64,000 nt of DNA from Pseudomonas sp. SCA2728.1_7. GTDB taxonomy: Bacteria; Pseudomonadota; Gammaproteobacteria; Pseudomonadales; Pseudomonadaceae. This document shows, piece after piece, positions 9,422 to 18,289 of the stretch. The DNA is taken from positions 5,089,001 to 5,153,000 of the forward strand of contig NZ_CP073104.1 of assembly GCF_018138145.1 (NCBI RefSeq). The letters run 5' to 3'. Each line of letters begins with the position of its first letter. Within the stretch, counting starts at the first letter, position 1. Below the pieces are notes generated by a model that made no database searches, had not been told where the DNA came from, and saw only the letters and a list, made by a program, of their open reading frames with translations. Position numbers and translations under genes: made by a program.

Positions 9422-12400
9422 GCGGTGTGGATCGCTGTTGCTCGGCATGTTGCTGAGCTTGTATCTGGCGTCGCCGGCCTACGCATTTACGCCGTCTGAT
9501 TCGCCGCTGTTGAGTGCGGCGGCGGTGCCACCCAACGTCATGCTGCTGATCGACGATTCGGGGAGTATGAACAGCATCATCTATGCTGGCGGATTCAACC
9601 CTGCCGACAATTTCACTCCGGCCCGGCAATGTAATGCATTGCTTGGGTTGTGCCTGAGTTCGACGCCGATCACGGGCGACACGATCTTTCTGTCGAGCCT
9701 GCCGACATCCGGTTGCTCGGGCGGCGCCTATGCGTTCTACAACAACAGCCTGGCGCCGTTGTGCCTGAAGCTGCCGGATCCGGTCGGCAGCGGCAATACG
9801 CGTTACTCGGGGGATTACATTTCCTACATAGTCGGCCTGGCCATCAACAACGGCACCCGCGATTTCACCACCGGGGCGATTCCCAACGACTACCGCATCA
9901 ACGTTGCGCGCAACGTCTCCACAGCTTTGGTCAGCAGCAACCGCACGTTGCGTATTGGCCTGTCGACATTCAATCCGGCCACCAGCAACAACTCCGGCAA
10001 TGGCGGTTTCATTGCCCGTGCGATCAGCGATTTGTCGCCGGTGTCCGGCAGCGTGACTCAAGCCCAGGCCGACACCAATTACAACGCACTGATCTCTTCC
10101 ATCAACGGCTTGAGCGCCGTGGCCAACACGCCGTTGGCGGAAACCTATTACGAAATCACCCGCTACATGCGCGGCATGGCGCCTTACTACAACAGCACAC
10201 CGACCACTTACACCAGCCCGATTCAGTACCGCTGCCAGAAAAACTATGGAGTGGTGATCACCGACGGCTTGCCGACCTTCGACCGTACTTTCCCCACCAA
10301 TGATCCGTTGGGCGGCAGCCGTTTGCCGAACTGGGATGGCGTCAACAATGACGGCAACAACCTCAATGGCGATAACGAAGGCGACACGTTGTATCTGGAT
10401 GACATCGCCAAGTTTGCCTTTGACATCGACATGCGTTCGACCGGCACCGATGCGGCGGGCAAGAGCTGGAATGCGGTGGATTTTCCCAAGCAGAACATGA
10501 ACACCTACACCGTGGGGTTCACCGCCGATAATGAAATGCTGTCGGACGCCGCCAGTTACGGACAGGGCAGGTATTACCAGGCGACCGACAGTACCGGGCT
10601 CAACGCCGCCTTATCCTCGGCGCTGAGCGACATCACGTCCAAGGCCGGTTCCGGCGGCGCGGGAGTCACCAGCGGCACCACACTGACGTCCAGCAGCAGC
10701 TTTTATCAAACCACGTATGACCCCAAGGACTGGCGCGGCACGATCAAGTCGTTCGGCTTCACCTCGACCGGGACGGTCAATACTTCGGCGGCGCAGTGGA
10801 CGACCGACACCACCATCGTGCCATCCGCCAACGCTGCGACTTTTCAGTCGTGGAATACCCTGAGCAATGCAGCGGTAACCCTGGCTTACGGCAACTTTTC
10901 CCCGGCCCAGCAGACCACGCTGAGTCAGGGGTTGCCCACCGGCATCAGTGGCATTGATCTGGTGGAGTGGAGCAAGGGCACGAACAAGGCCGGGCTGAAA
11001 GTGCGCAGCGTGCTGCTCGGCGACATCATCAATTCGCCGCTGGTGCTGGCGTCACCATCAGACAAAACCGCCTCCGATCTTTCCGGCGACACCAGCTACA
11101 GCACTTACCTGGCCACCAAGGCTGCGAATATGAACACCAGCCTGGTGGTTAACGCCAACGATGGTTTCGTCAACGTGATCAATTCGGCGAACGGTACTCG
11201 CCGTTACGCCTACATGCCGTCCAGTGTGCTGCCGTCATTGCGCCTTATCGCCGACACCAACTACGTCAACGGTGTGAGCCACAAGTTTTTGGTGGACGGT
11301 CAGGTTGGGGTGTTCGACGCGCAGTCCGGCACCGCTTGGAAAACCCTGGCCATTGGCGGCACCGGTGCCGGGGGTAAAACCTTCTACGGGTTGCAACTGT
11401 TTGATGCGTCTGCGGGTAATGTGATCAAGGCCTTGTGGGAGGTCAGTGCGCCGTCCACCGCCAGTACTGCGAACGCATTCAATGATCTGGGTTATGCCTA
11501 CGCCCGTCCGGAAGTGGCACGCTTGGCCAATGGTCGCTGGGCGACATTCATTGCCAACGGCTACGGCAGCAATTCAGGCGTGGCGGCCCTGTATGTACTG
11601 GATGCGCTGGACGGTTCGCTGATCAGGAAAATCGTTATCGACAGCACGGAAACCACCAACGGTTTGTCGTCGGTGAAACTCAAGGTCAACTCTTCGAATG
11701 TGGTGCAGGCCGCTTACGGTGGCGACTTGAAGGGGCGGTTATGGAAGTTCGATCTGAGTGCCACGTCCTCCGACAGTTGGGGCGTGGCGTTTTCCGGCAA
11801 GCCACTGTTCACCACGGCGGGCGGGGCGACTCAACCGATCACCGCGCAGCCGTTACTGGCGGATAATGCGCTGGGCGGCAAACAGGTCTTCGTCGGTACC
11901 GGTAAGTTCAACGAAACGGCCGACAAGACCAACAAGGATTTGCAGGCGTTCTATTCCGTGTGGGACGCCGATGGAGGTACTGGTCAACTGACTGTCAGCA
12001 GTTTGCAGCCGCAGGCGATCACCGGATCATTCTCCGGCAGCTCTGGACAGTTTCTGACCACAACGCAGAATGACACGACGTATCCGGCGGAGAAGGGTTG
12101 GTATCTGCCGCTGGTGTACAACAATGTGCTGACCGGCGAGCGGGTGATCAATCAGGCGAGTATCGTGCTGGGCCGTATTGTCTTTACCACGGCGAGTGTT
12201 GATACCACCGATCCCTGTGCGAGTTTTGGTACCGGCAAACTGGTCGAACTGGATGCGTTCAGCGGTAAGATGCTCAATTACGCCGTGCTGGACACCAGCT
12301 CTGACGGTTTGGTCGACAGCAATGACTCGATCTCCAGCGGCGTGATATTCACCGGTGGCATTCCGACCCTGAACTTCGTCTCCAGCGATGGCAAGCGCAA

Positions 12401-12491
12401 GGGTACGACCGACACCAGTGGCACCATCACGATCATTGTGGAAAAGGGCGGCGGTGGCAGCCGTCGTATCATGTGGCGACAAATACAGTAA
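9408..12491 (+). CDS. pilY1: Type IV pilus tip protein PilY1
   Basis: A 1027-residue secreted adhesin/mechanosensor. A signal peptide (to about ...YLASPAYA) is followed by an incomplete von Willebrand A-like region with the DxSxS motif in LLIDDSGSMN (residues ~45-54). The C-terminal half is the PilY1 beta-propeller domain (NDGFVNVINSANGTRRYAY; YGGDLKGRLWKFDLS). An acidic loop DTSSDGLVDSND near the C-terminus could be a calcium site. Start ATG 9408 is chosen because it gives a clean signal peptide; TTG 9366 does not. No pilY2 follows: pilE starts 15 bp later. Confidence 0.92.
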   Translation: MRSIERCGSLLLGMLLSLYLASPAYAFTPSDSPLLSAAAVPPNVMLLIDDSGSMNSIIYAGGFNPADNFTPARQCNALLGLCLSSTPITGDTIFLSSLPTSGCSGGAYAFYNNSLAPLCLKLPDPVGSGNTRYSGDYISYIVGLAINNGTRDFTTGAIPNDYRINVARNVSTALVSSNRTLRIGLSTFNPATSNNSGNGGFIARAISDLSPVSGSVTQAQADTNYNALISSINGLSAVANTPLAETYYEITRYMRGMAPYYNSTPTTYTSPIQYRCQKNYGVVITDGLPTFDRTFPTNDPLGGSRLPNWDGVNNDGNNLNGDNEGDTLYLDDIAKFAFDIDMRSTGTDAAGKSWNAVDFPKQNMNTYTVGFTADNEMLSDAASYGQGRYYQATDSTGLNAALSSALSDITSKAGSGGAGVTSGTTLTSSSSFYQTTYDPKDWRGTIKSFGFTSTGTVNTSAAQWTTDTTIVPSANAATFQSWNTLSNAAVTLAYGNFSPAQQTTLSQGLPTGISGIDLVEWSKGTNKAGLKVRSVLLGDIINSPLVLASPSDKTASDLSGDTSYSTYLATKAANMNTSLVVNANDGFVNVINSANGTRRYAYMPSSVLPSLRLIADTNYVNGVSHKFLVDGQVGVFDAQSGTAWKTLAIGGTGAGGKTFYGLQLFDASAGNVIKALWEVSAPSTASTANAFNDLGYAYARPEVARLANGRWATFIANGYGSNSGVAALYVLDALDGSLIRKIVIDSTETTNGLSSVKLKVNSSNVVQAAYGGDLKGRLWKFDLSATSSDSWGVAFSGKPLFTTAGGATQPITAQPLLADNALGGKQVFVGTGKFNETADKTNKDLQAFYSVWDADGGTGQLTVSSLQPQAITGSFSGSSGQFLTTTQNDTTYPAEKGWYLPLVYNNVLTGERVINQASIVLGRIVFTTASVDTTDPCASFGTGKLVELDAFSGKMLNYAVLDTSSDGLVDSNDSISSGVIFTGGIPTLNFVSSDGKRKGTTDTSGTITIIVEKGGGGSRRIMWRQIQ

Positions 12492-12506
12492 GTGAGAGTT
12501 TGAGGC

Positions 12507-12908
12507 ATGCGCAGATTCAACCGAGGCTTCACCCTGATCGAAATCATGATCGTGATTGCGATCATCGGGATCGTCATCACCATCGCCGCACCGAGCTATA
12601 CCGAGTACCTGAAAAAGGGCCGTCGCGCTGAAGTGGTGTCTTTGCTCTCCGAACAGGCGCAGACCCTCGAGCGCTTCTACACCCGAAACAATACCTACAC
12701 CAATGTCACCGGACTCAGCACGGGCAATGATTTCTACACCATCACCCCGACCATCGCTGACCAGACTTTCCTGCTGACCGCTACCCGCAAAACGGGTACG
12801 TCAATGGCCACCGACAAGTGCGGGGATTTCACCCTGACCAACACCGGTGTCCGCAGCATGAACAACGCGACCACCGGGCTGACCACCAAGGATTGCTGGG
12901 GCCGCTGA
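12507..12908 (+). CDS. pilE: Type IV minor pilin PilE
   Basis: A 133-residue pilin-like protein with leader MRRFNRG/FTLIEIMIVIAIIGI and Glu5. A pilin alpha1 helix leads into AAPSYTEYLKKGRRAEVVSLL, and a C-terminal cysteine pair (DKCGDF ... DCWGR) probably forms a disulfide. It is last in the minor pilin operon and starts 15 bp after pilY1. It is distinct from the major pilin at 36179. Confidence 0.9.
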   Translation: MRRFNRGFTLIEIMIVIAIIGIVITIAAPSYTEYLKKGRRAEVVSLLSEQAQTLERFYTRNNTYTNVTGLSTGNDFYTITPTIADQTFLLTATRKTGTSMATDKCGDFTLTNTGVRSMNNATTGLTTKDCWGR

Positions 12909-12965
12909 GGCGCTTTCTTTCGGGTGCCTTTTGCGCCCACTGTCTTTTTTACGGTTGGAACAAAC

Positions 12966-14066
12966 ATGACCAGGCAACAGCAAGTGGTGATTGTCGGTGG
13001 CGGGGTGATTGGCCTGCTGACCGCCTACAATCTCGCCTCCGAAGTACGCAGCGTGGTGCTGCTCGATCGCTCGAACCTCGGCCAGGAATCGTCCTGGGCG
13101 GGCGGCGGTATCGTTTCGCCGCTGTATCCGTGGCGCTATAGCCCGGCAGTCACCGCACTGGCGCACTGGTCGCAGGATTTTTATCCACAGCTCGGCGCAC
13201 GTCTGTTTGCCGACACTGGCGTTGATCCTGAAGTGCACACCACGGGCCTGTACTGGCTGGACCTGGACGATGAAGCCGAAGCGCTGGCCTGGGCCAAGCG
13301 GGAAAATCGCCCGTTGCGGGCTGTGGATATCTCGGCGGCGCATGATGCGGTATCGGTGCTCGGTGGCGGCTTCTCGCGGGCGATCTACATGGCGGATGTC
13401 GCCAACGTACGCAATCCGCGTCTGGTGAAATCACTGAAAGCGGCACTGCTGGCATTGCCGAACGTAACCATTCACGAACAATGCGCAGTCAGCGGGTTTG
13501 TCCGCGAGGGTGAGCAGGTTGTTGGCGTCGAGACGTCGAAGGGTGTGATCAAGGGCGATCAGGTCGTATTGACTGCGGGGGCGTGGAGCGGCGATCTGCT
13601 CAAGACGCTGGATCTGACACTGCCGGTCGAGCCAGTCAAAGGCCAGATGATTCTCTACAAGTGCGCAGCGGATTTTCTGCCGAGCATGGTATTGGCCAAG
13701 GGCCGTTATGCGATCCCGCGCCGAGATGGCCATATTCTGATCGGCAGCACGCTGGAGCACGAAGGCTACGACAAGACCCCAACCGACATTGCACTGGAAA
13801 GCCTCAAGGCTTCGGCAGTGGAGTTATTGCCAGCGTTGGCCGATGCCGAAGTGGTCGGACACTGGGCGGGGTTGCGTCCGGGGTCGCCGGAGGGCATTCC
13901 GTATATTGGCCGGGTGCCGGGGTTCGACGGGTTGTGGTTGAACTGCGGGCATTACCGTAATGGGCTGGTGCTGGCGCCGGCGTCGTGCCAGTTGTTTGCC
14001 GATGTGATGCTGGGAAGGGCGCCGATTATTGATCCGGCGCCGTATGCGCCTGAAGGCCGCATTTAG
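12966..14066 (+). CDS. thiO: Glycine oxidase / FAD-dependent oxidase ThiO
   Basis: A 366-residue DAO-family flavoprotein that oxidises glycine to the iminoglycine (dehydroglycine) needed for the thiazole of thiamin. The N-terminal Rossmann motif VIVGGGVIGLLTAYNLA (residues ~8-24) binds FAD. SSWAGGGIVSPLYPWRY and the C-terminal HYRNGLVLAP are typical of ThiO. Start ATG 12966 is the first codon before the dinucleotide fold. Pseudomonas often keeps thiO next to pilS/pilR; here the IS110 element separates them. Confidence 0.9.
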   Translation: MTRQQQVVIVGGGVIGLLTAYNLASEVRSVVLLDRSNLGQESSWAGGGIVSPLYPWRYSPAVTALAHWSQDFYPQLGARLFADTGVDPEVHTTGLYWLDLDDEAEALAWAKRENRPLRAVDISAAHDAVSVLGGGFSRAIYMADVANVRNPRLVKSLKAALLALPNVTIHEQCAVSGFVREGEQVVGVETSKGVIKGDQVVLTAGAWSGDLLKTLDLTLPVEPVKGQMILYKCAADFLPSMVLAKGRYAIPRRDGHILIGSTLEHEGYDKTPTDIALESLKASAVELLPALADAEVVGHWAGLRPGSPEGIPYIGRVPGFDGLWLNCGHYRNGLVLAPASCQLFADVMLGRAPIIDPAPYAPEGRI

Positions 14067-14094
14067 TCTGATATTTCTCTGTAGCCTGGCAGAT

Positions 14095-14116
14095 CGCTTT
14101 CGCGAGCAGGCTCGCT
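14095..14116 (+). repeat. Left part of a family A REP, interrupted by the IS110 element
   Basis: The sequence CGCTTTCGCGAGCAGGCTCGCT ends abruptly where an intact REP would read CCCACA. Those missing bases follow directly after CT 15290-15291 at the other side of the element. Joining 14116 to 15292 restores the standard REP. Confidence 0.93.
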
Positions 14117-14130
14117 TGTATGGTAGGACT

Positions 14131-14287
14131 TGAAGGGAGGAGGAGGGACAAGGCTCGATTCTGACTGTTAGCGCAGTACAGACCGTGGGAGATTTCACCC
14201 TCCTCCTTTCACCCAAGCGCCGATAAAGAATGCATCTGGCCTAGACCGACGATAGGAACAAGCCTGCGCCTCTGGGTGAACCCTTCA
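14131..14287 (+). ncRNA. Candidate bridge RNA of the IS110 element
   Basis: The segment folds on paper into a closed three-stem structure. An outer stem pairs TGAAGGG (14131-14137) with CCCTTCA (14281-14287). A 10-bp stem (14138-14147 with 14198-14207) closes the first loop, and an ACCCA/GCGC stem (14211-14220 with 14266-14277) closes the second. The first loop carries AGGCTCG (14151-14157), identical to the target bases left of the core, and GTGGGAG (14185-14191), the reverse complement of core CT plus CCCAC. The second loop carries AAAGAAT (14225-14231), 6/7 identical to the element right end ATAGAAT, and ACAAG (14258-14262), complementary to CT plus the left end TGT. This is the guide layout known for IS621. 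Exact RNA ends are inferred. Confidence 0.82.
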
Positions 14288-14318
14288 AGTGTTCAAACCT
14301 TAGCCCGGAGGATTTCTC

Positions 14319-15266
14319 ATGGCAATGCCCGTCGTTACTACTCAGTCGATCATCGGGGTTGATGTCGCCAAGGATGAACTGGTGATTTATTGCACCGAAT
14401 CAGATCAACTCGAGACAATCTCTAACACCAAAGCAGCAATCAAAAAATGGCTCAAAACTGTAGCCAAGCCAGTGGCTATCGCCATCGAAGCCACCAATAT
14501 CTATCACCAGGAATTTGCTGATCTGGCGTATGCCAATGGTTGCGTGATCTATATGGTTGGCGGTTATGAGCTCAGCCATTACCGCAAAGGCGTGAACGTT
14601 CGCGCTAAAACTGATGCGCTGGATGCCCGATTACTGGCCCGTTATCTGACAAACGAAGGGGACCACTTACGCCCTTGGACACCGCCGTCGCCCTTGTATT
14701 GCCGGCTCATCAGTCTTTTCCGGCGCCGTGCGGCTCTGGTCCAGGCTCGTGTCAGCCTCAAGCAGAGTTGGGAGAATGAGCCGTTGCTCAAAACCGCTTT
14801 CAAAAATCAGATAAACGCCATGCAAAGACTGGAAATCCTGCTGGAGAAAACGATCCTGACGCAGATAGACGAAGCTGGTTTAGGCGCTCAGCTCAAGCGT
14901 TGCATGAAGGTAGAAGGCATCGGTACGTTGACCGGCGCCCGCTTGCTCGCATCCTTTCAGCGTGGGGATTTCAGGAATGCCGACGCTTTCATCGCCTTTC
15001 TAGGCCTGGATCTGCGCATATCTGACTCAGGCAAAAAGAAAGGCCGTCGCTGCCTGACCAAACGAGGCGACTCAGAGGCGCGTCGGTTGCTGCACAACGC
15101 TGCAATGGCGGCGAGCCGGACCTCGGCGTGGAAAGGATTTTATGAGGCTTTGAGAGAGCGCGGATTGAGCACTACCCAAGCACTGGTCGCACTAGCCCGC
15201 AAGCTTGCTCGGGTGGTATTTGCTCTGTTGAAAAACCAGAGCGAATACTCACCTAAAGCCGTTTAG
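14319..15266 (+). CDS. IS110-family transposase (DEDD RuvC-like / Tnp_20)
   Basis: A 315-residue recombinase. The N-terminal RuvC-like domain carries the DEDD residues D15 (IIGVDVAKDE), E57 (AIEATN), D99 and D102 (RAKTDALDAR). The C-terminal transposase_20 domain has the helix-hairpin-helix-like KVEGIGTLTGARLLASF (~197-213) and a Ser-containing helix (AAMAASRTSAW, ~261-271) where the family's catalytic serine lies. Ribosome site GGAGG sits 8 bp before ATG 14319. The length is normal with no frameshift, so the protein is probably functional. In this family the enzyme acts with the bridge RNA encoded upstream. Confidence 0.95.
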   Translation: MAMPVVTTQSIIGVDVAKDELVIYCTESDQLETISNTKAAIKKWLKTVAKPVAIAIEATNIYHQEFADLAYANGCVIYMVGGYELSHYRKGVNVRAKTDALDARLLARYLTNEGDHLRPWTPPSPLYCRLISLFRRRAALVQARVSLKQSWENEPLLKTAFKNQINAMQRLEILLEKTILTQIDEAGLGAQLKRCMKVEGIGTLTGARLLASFQRGDFRNADAFIAFLGLDLRISDSGKKKGRRCLTKRGDSEARRLLHNAAMAASRTSAWKGFYEALRERGLSTTQALVALARKLARVVFALLKNQSEYSPKAV

Positions 15267-15289
15267 GGGCTAGGCATGAACCATAGAAT

Positions 15290-15350
15290 CTCCCACATTG
15301 GATTTTGTGAACGACAACGCTCAACTGTGGGAGCGAGCCTGCTCGCGAAG
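15290..15350 (+). repeat. Right part of the interrupted REP plus its inverted partner
   Basis: CTCCCACA (15290-15297) completes the REP started at 14095. After ~27 bp the inverted partner TGTGGGAGCGAGCCTGCTCG follows (15326-15345). The uninterrupted doublet would therefore be arranged with the GCGAGCAGG ends outward, the reverse of most doublets here. The repeat ends 7 bp before the pilR stop codon. Confidence 0.92.
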
Positions 15351-15356
15351 GGGCCC

Positions 15357-16703
15357 TCAATCCAGCCCGAGCTTCTTCAGCCGATAACGCATCGACCGAA
15401 ACGAAAGGCTCAACCGCTGCGCCGCCGCCGTGCGATTCCAGCGCGTTTCCTCCAGCGCCTGCAGGATCAGCTTTCTCTCGACGTTCTCCAGATAATCCTC
15501 AAGATTGTCGATCTGCGTCAGATCGGCAATCCCGCCCTCCGCCGCGCAATTGCCGTCACTCAGGCGCAAGTCTTCGGCCTCAATCGTACGGTTTTCACAC
15601 AAGGTGTGCGCCCGTTCGAGAACGTTCTCCAACTCCCGAACATTTCCCGGAAACCGGTAGTTCTTCAATGCTTCCAGCGCCTGCGGATGTAGTCGTGCTG
15701 GCGGTTGGCCGGTGTCCTTGGCCAGACGCTTGAGCATATTGGCCGCCAGCACTTCAATGTCATCACGCCTTTCGCGCAGTGACGGCACGCGCAGTTCAAT
15801 CACGTTCAAGCGGTAATAAAGGTCCTGACGAAAGCGTTCGGTCGCGACCTCTGCATCAAGATCCTTGTGCGTGGCGCAGAGAATCCGCACATCGACCACG
15901 CTTTCCTGCTGGCCGCCGACACTGCGCACGGCTTTTTCCTGAATCGCCCGCAGCAGTTTGACTTGCATCGACAACGGCAAGTCCGCCACTTCATCGAGAA
16001 ACAGCGTGCCGCCATTGGCCGCCTGAAACAGCCCGGGCTTGTCTGCGAGCGCGCCAGTGAAACTGCCTTTGCGATGACCGAAAAACTCGCTTTCCATCAG
16101 CTCCGACGGGATCGCTCCGCAGTTGACCGGCACAAAGGGTTGGCTGGCGCGTGGCCCTTGTTCATGAATCAGCCGTGCGACCAGTTCCTTGCCGCTGCCC
16201 GATTCGCCGCTGATGTAGACCGGTGCCTGGCTGCGGGCGAGTTTGTCGATTTGCTTGCGCAGACTGCGCATCGGTGGCGAGTCGCCCAGCAAGCGTCGAT
16301 CAATCGATGTAAAGCTGCCGCCTGCCGCCGGCATGCGCAGGGCGGCGCCGACCAGTTCGCGCAGGCGGGTGAGGTCGACCGGTTTGGTCAGGAAGTCGAA
16401 AGCCCCGGCTTTCAAGGCGTTGATCGCAGTTTCCAGACTGCCGTAGGCGGTGATCATCGCCACCGGCAGTTGTGGATAACGTTGCTGAATATGCTGCACC
16501 AACTCCAGCCCTGTACCGTCGGGCAAGCGCATGTCGGTCAGGCACAGGTCGAAGTTCTCGCGGTTCAACAGCGCCTGGGCTTCAGCCAGATTGCGCGCGC
16601 TGTAGGTGTCGAGTTTCATCCGTCCCAGGGTGATTTCCAGGAGTTCGCGGATATCCGGTTCGTCGTCGACGATGAGGATTTTTTGCCGTGGGCTCGTGTT
16701 CAA
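15357..16703 (-). CDS. pilR: Sigma54-dependent response regulator PilR
   Basis: A 448-residue NtrC-family activator. The receiver domain has phospho-acceptor D57 (LCLTDMRLPDG). The AAA+ domain has Walker A GESGSGKE and the sigma54-contact loop in the variant form GSFTGA (not GAFTGA). The C-terminal Fis-type helix-turn-helix is NRTAAAQRLSLSFRSMRYRLKK. The likely start is TTG 16703, overlapping the pilS stop as TTGA and giving a length close to P. aeruginosa PilR; upstream in-frame codons would lie inside pilS. Its expected target is the pilA promoter at 36115. Confidence 0.93.
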   Translation of the reverse strand: MNTSPRQKILIVDDEPDIRELLEITLGRMKLDTYSARNLAEAQALLNRENFDLCLTDMRLPDGTGLELVQHIQQRYPQLPVAMITAYGSLETAINALKAGAFDFLTKPVDLTRLRELVGAALRMPAAGGSFTSIDRRLLGDSPPMRSLRKQIDKLARSQAPVYISGESGSGKELVARLIHEQGPRASQPFVPVNCGAIPSELMESEFFGHRKGSFTGALADKPGLFQAANGGTLFLDEVADLPLSMQVKLLRAIQEKAVRSVGGQQESVVDVRILCATHKDLDAEVATERFRQDLYYRLNVIELRVPSLRERRDDIEVLAANMLKRLAKDTGQPPARLHPQALEALKNYRFPGNVRELENVLERAHTLCENRTIEAEDLRLSDGNCAAEGGIADLTQIDNLEDYLENVERKLILQALEETRWNRTAAAQRLSLSFRSMRYRLKKLGLD

Positions 16704-18289
16704 CTTTGTTTCCGTCCGTGAGCAAAGGTGATGCGAAAGCAGCCGCCGCCTTGGCGTGATTGAAAGTCTAGGCGCGCTTGGTTGCTTTCGCACAGCTCAC
16801 GGGACAGATAAAGCCCAAGGCCGGTGCCCTGGCTGCTGGTGGTGAAGAACGGTTCGAATAGATGTGTCTGTTCATCGGCTGGTACGCCGGGGCCGTTGTC
16901 CTGCACTTCGAGCACCGCCAATTGGCTGTCGGGATCGCTGAACAGGGCCAGCCAGACTTCGGCTTGATCATGCAGCAGGGCGCTGTGGCGCCAGCCGTTG
17001 CGTAACAGATTATCGAGAATTTGCGTGAGCTGGTTGGGGTCCATCAGCGTGGTGAAATCCCCCGAATTGATTCGCAGATGAATCTGCTGGCGCTCGCTGG
17101 CTTGTTCGCGGCTTTCGGCGACGAAGTTTTCCAGCCACGGCTTGAGATCCAGCCGTTGTGGCGCGCTCTGCTGGCGGCGGGACAGTTGCAGGACGTTTTC
17201 GATGACTCGGTTCATGCGCTGGGAGTGGTCTTGAATAATCTGCGTCAGACGCCGATCGGCGCTGTCGAGTTCCTCGGATTCAGCCAATAGCTGCGCGGCG
17301 TGACTGATGGCACCCAGCGGATTGCGGATCTCGTGGGAGATCCCGGCGGTCAAGCGCCCAAGTGCGGCAAGTTTCAATTGCTGAGCTTGTTGGGCGATCT
17401 GCGCCAGGTCTTCGAGAAATACCAGGGTTTGCTGGTTGGGGCTCTGTTCGAGGGCGATGAAGCTCGGTTGCAGTTCCAGGCCATTACCGGGGATTTTCAG
17501 GCTCTGCGGGCGCAGGGTCGGGTTGTTCATCCACAGTTGCAAGCGATCGACCAGCGCGGTGGAGTAATCATCGATCAAATGCCCCTGAAGATGCGATTGC
17601 GCGAGCAGGGTTTGCGCGCTGTGGTTGGCCAGTTGCACCCGACGCTCCTCGTCGAGGACCAGAATGCCGGTGCGCATGCGTTGCAGGATCAGCGCATTGA
17701 GGGCTTCGAGGCTGACCACTTCGCTGGCGCGTTGCTCGGCCAGTGTTTCGCTGACTTCGAGGCGCCGAATCAACCCCTGCACCAGCAACGATGCGGCAAA
17801 ACACAGGGCGCCGAGAGTGCCGGCTTGCAGGTATTCATTGGCGCTGAGGGGGGGGTTGAAACCCAGCAGGAAACTCGAGCCGACGATGCCCAGCGCACCG
17901 ATGGCGGCAATCAACAGGCCGATGCGTCGCCGTAGCAAAGTGTTGCTGATCGCCACCGAGACAATCAGCAGATTGCCCAGCGCACTGCCGACGCCGCCCG
18001 CCGCAAAGAACAGAACGCATAAAAGCAGGACATCAACGAGGGCCAGACTGAACAGTTGCGCCGGCCGTCGGGTGTTCTCGAGGAATACCACCAACAGAAT
18101 GTTGAGAATCAGGTACAGCCAACTGCCGCCGCGCAGCAATTCATCGTTGGCCGACGTCAGCAGGCGGTTGTCCATGTTGCTGGATATCAGCAGCACCAGA
18201 GTGATGCCGACACTTAAACGGTAGAGATGATAAAGGCGCAGCAGGCGCTGCGCCTGTTTGCTGTCGGCGCTGGTGGCCTCAGCGATCAC
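16700..18289 (-). CDS. pilS: Sensor histidine kinase PilS
   Basis: A membrane kinase of about 529 residues. Six hydrophobic segments in the first ~190 residues are followed by a PAS-like region, the HisKA box GRLTAGISHEIRNPLGAISH with the phospho-His, and HATPase motifs (DNLLRNGWRH; DNGPGVP; GTGLGLYLS). In P. aeruginosa PilS senses PilA in the inner membrane and controls PilR. Start GTG 18289 (MIAEATSADSKQ) gives the usual ~530 residues. A TTG at 18310 would add 7 residues. Either overlaps the small gene upstream. Confidence 0.92.
   Translation of the reverse strand: MIAEATSADSKQAQRLLRLYHLYRLSVGITLVLLISSNMDNRLLTSANDELLRGGSWLYLILNILLVVFLENTRRPAQLFSLALVDVLLLCVLFFAAGGVGSALGNLLIVSVAISNTLLRRRIGLLIAAIGALGIVGSSFLLGFNPPLSANEYLQAGTLGALCFAASLLVQGLIRRLEVSETLAEQRASEVVSLEALNALILQRMRTGILVLDEERRVQLANHSAQTLLAQSHLQGHLIDDYSTALVDRLQLWMNNPTLRPQSLKIPGNGLELQPSFIALEQSPNQQTLVFLEDLAQIAQQAQQLKLAALGRLTAGISHEIRNPLGAISHAAQLLAESEELDSADRRLTQIIQDHSQRMNRVIENVLQLSRRQQSAPQRLDLKPWLENFVAESREQASERQQIHLRINSGDFTTLMDPNQLTQILDNLLRNGWRHSALLHDQAEVWLALFSDPDSQLAVLEVQDNGPGVPADEQTHLFEPFFTTSSQGTGLGLYLSRELCESNQARLDFQSRQGGGCFRITFAHGRKQS

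Larger units (their letters stand above)
14115..15291 (+). mobile_element. IS110-family insertion sequence inserted in a REP at a CT core
   Basis: The element is about 1.18 kb, has no terminal inverted repeats and encodes one DEDD-type transposase. Both borders carry CT (14115-14116 and 15290-15291). Removing one CT and everything between rebuilds a perfect family A REP. A CT core inside a REP is the insertion pattern known for IS621 of E. coli, and several Pseudomonas IS110 elements are known to target REPs. The non-coding part is mainly at the 5' end (~200 bp), as in the IS110 group rather than IS1111. Insertion lies between convergent thiO and pilR and disrupts no gene. Confidence 0.92.

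Noticed and set aside
12909-12965. Hairpin-like GGCGC...GTGCC after pilE as a terminator
   Set aside because: The stem is short and imperfect, and the T tract is ~20 bp away; not strong enough to report as a feature.
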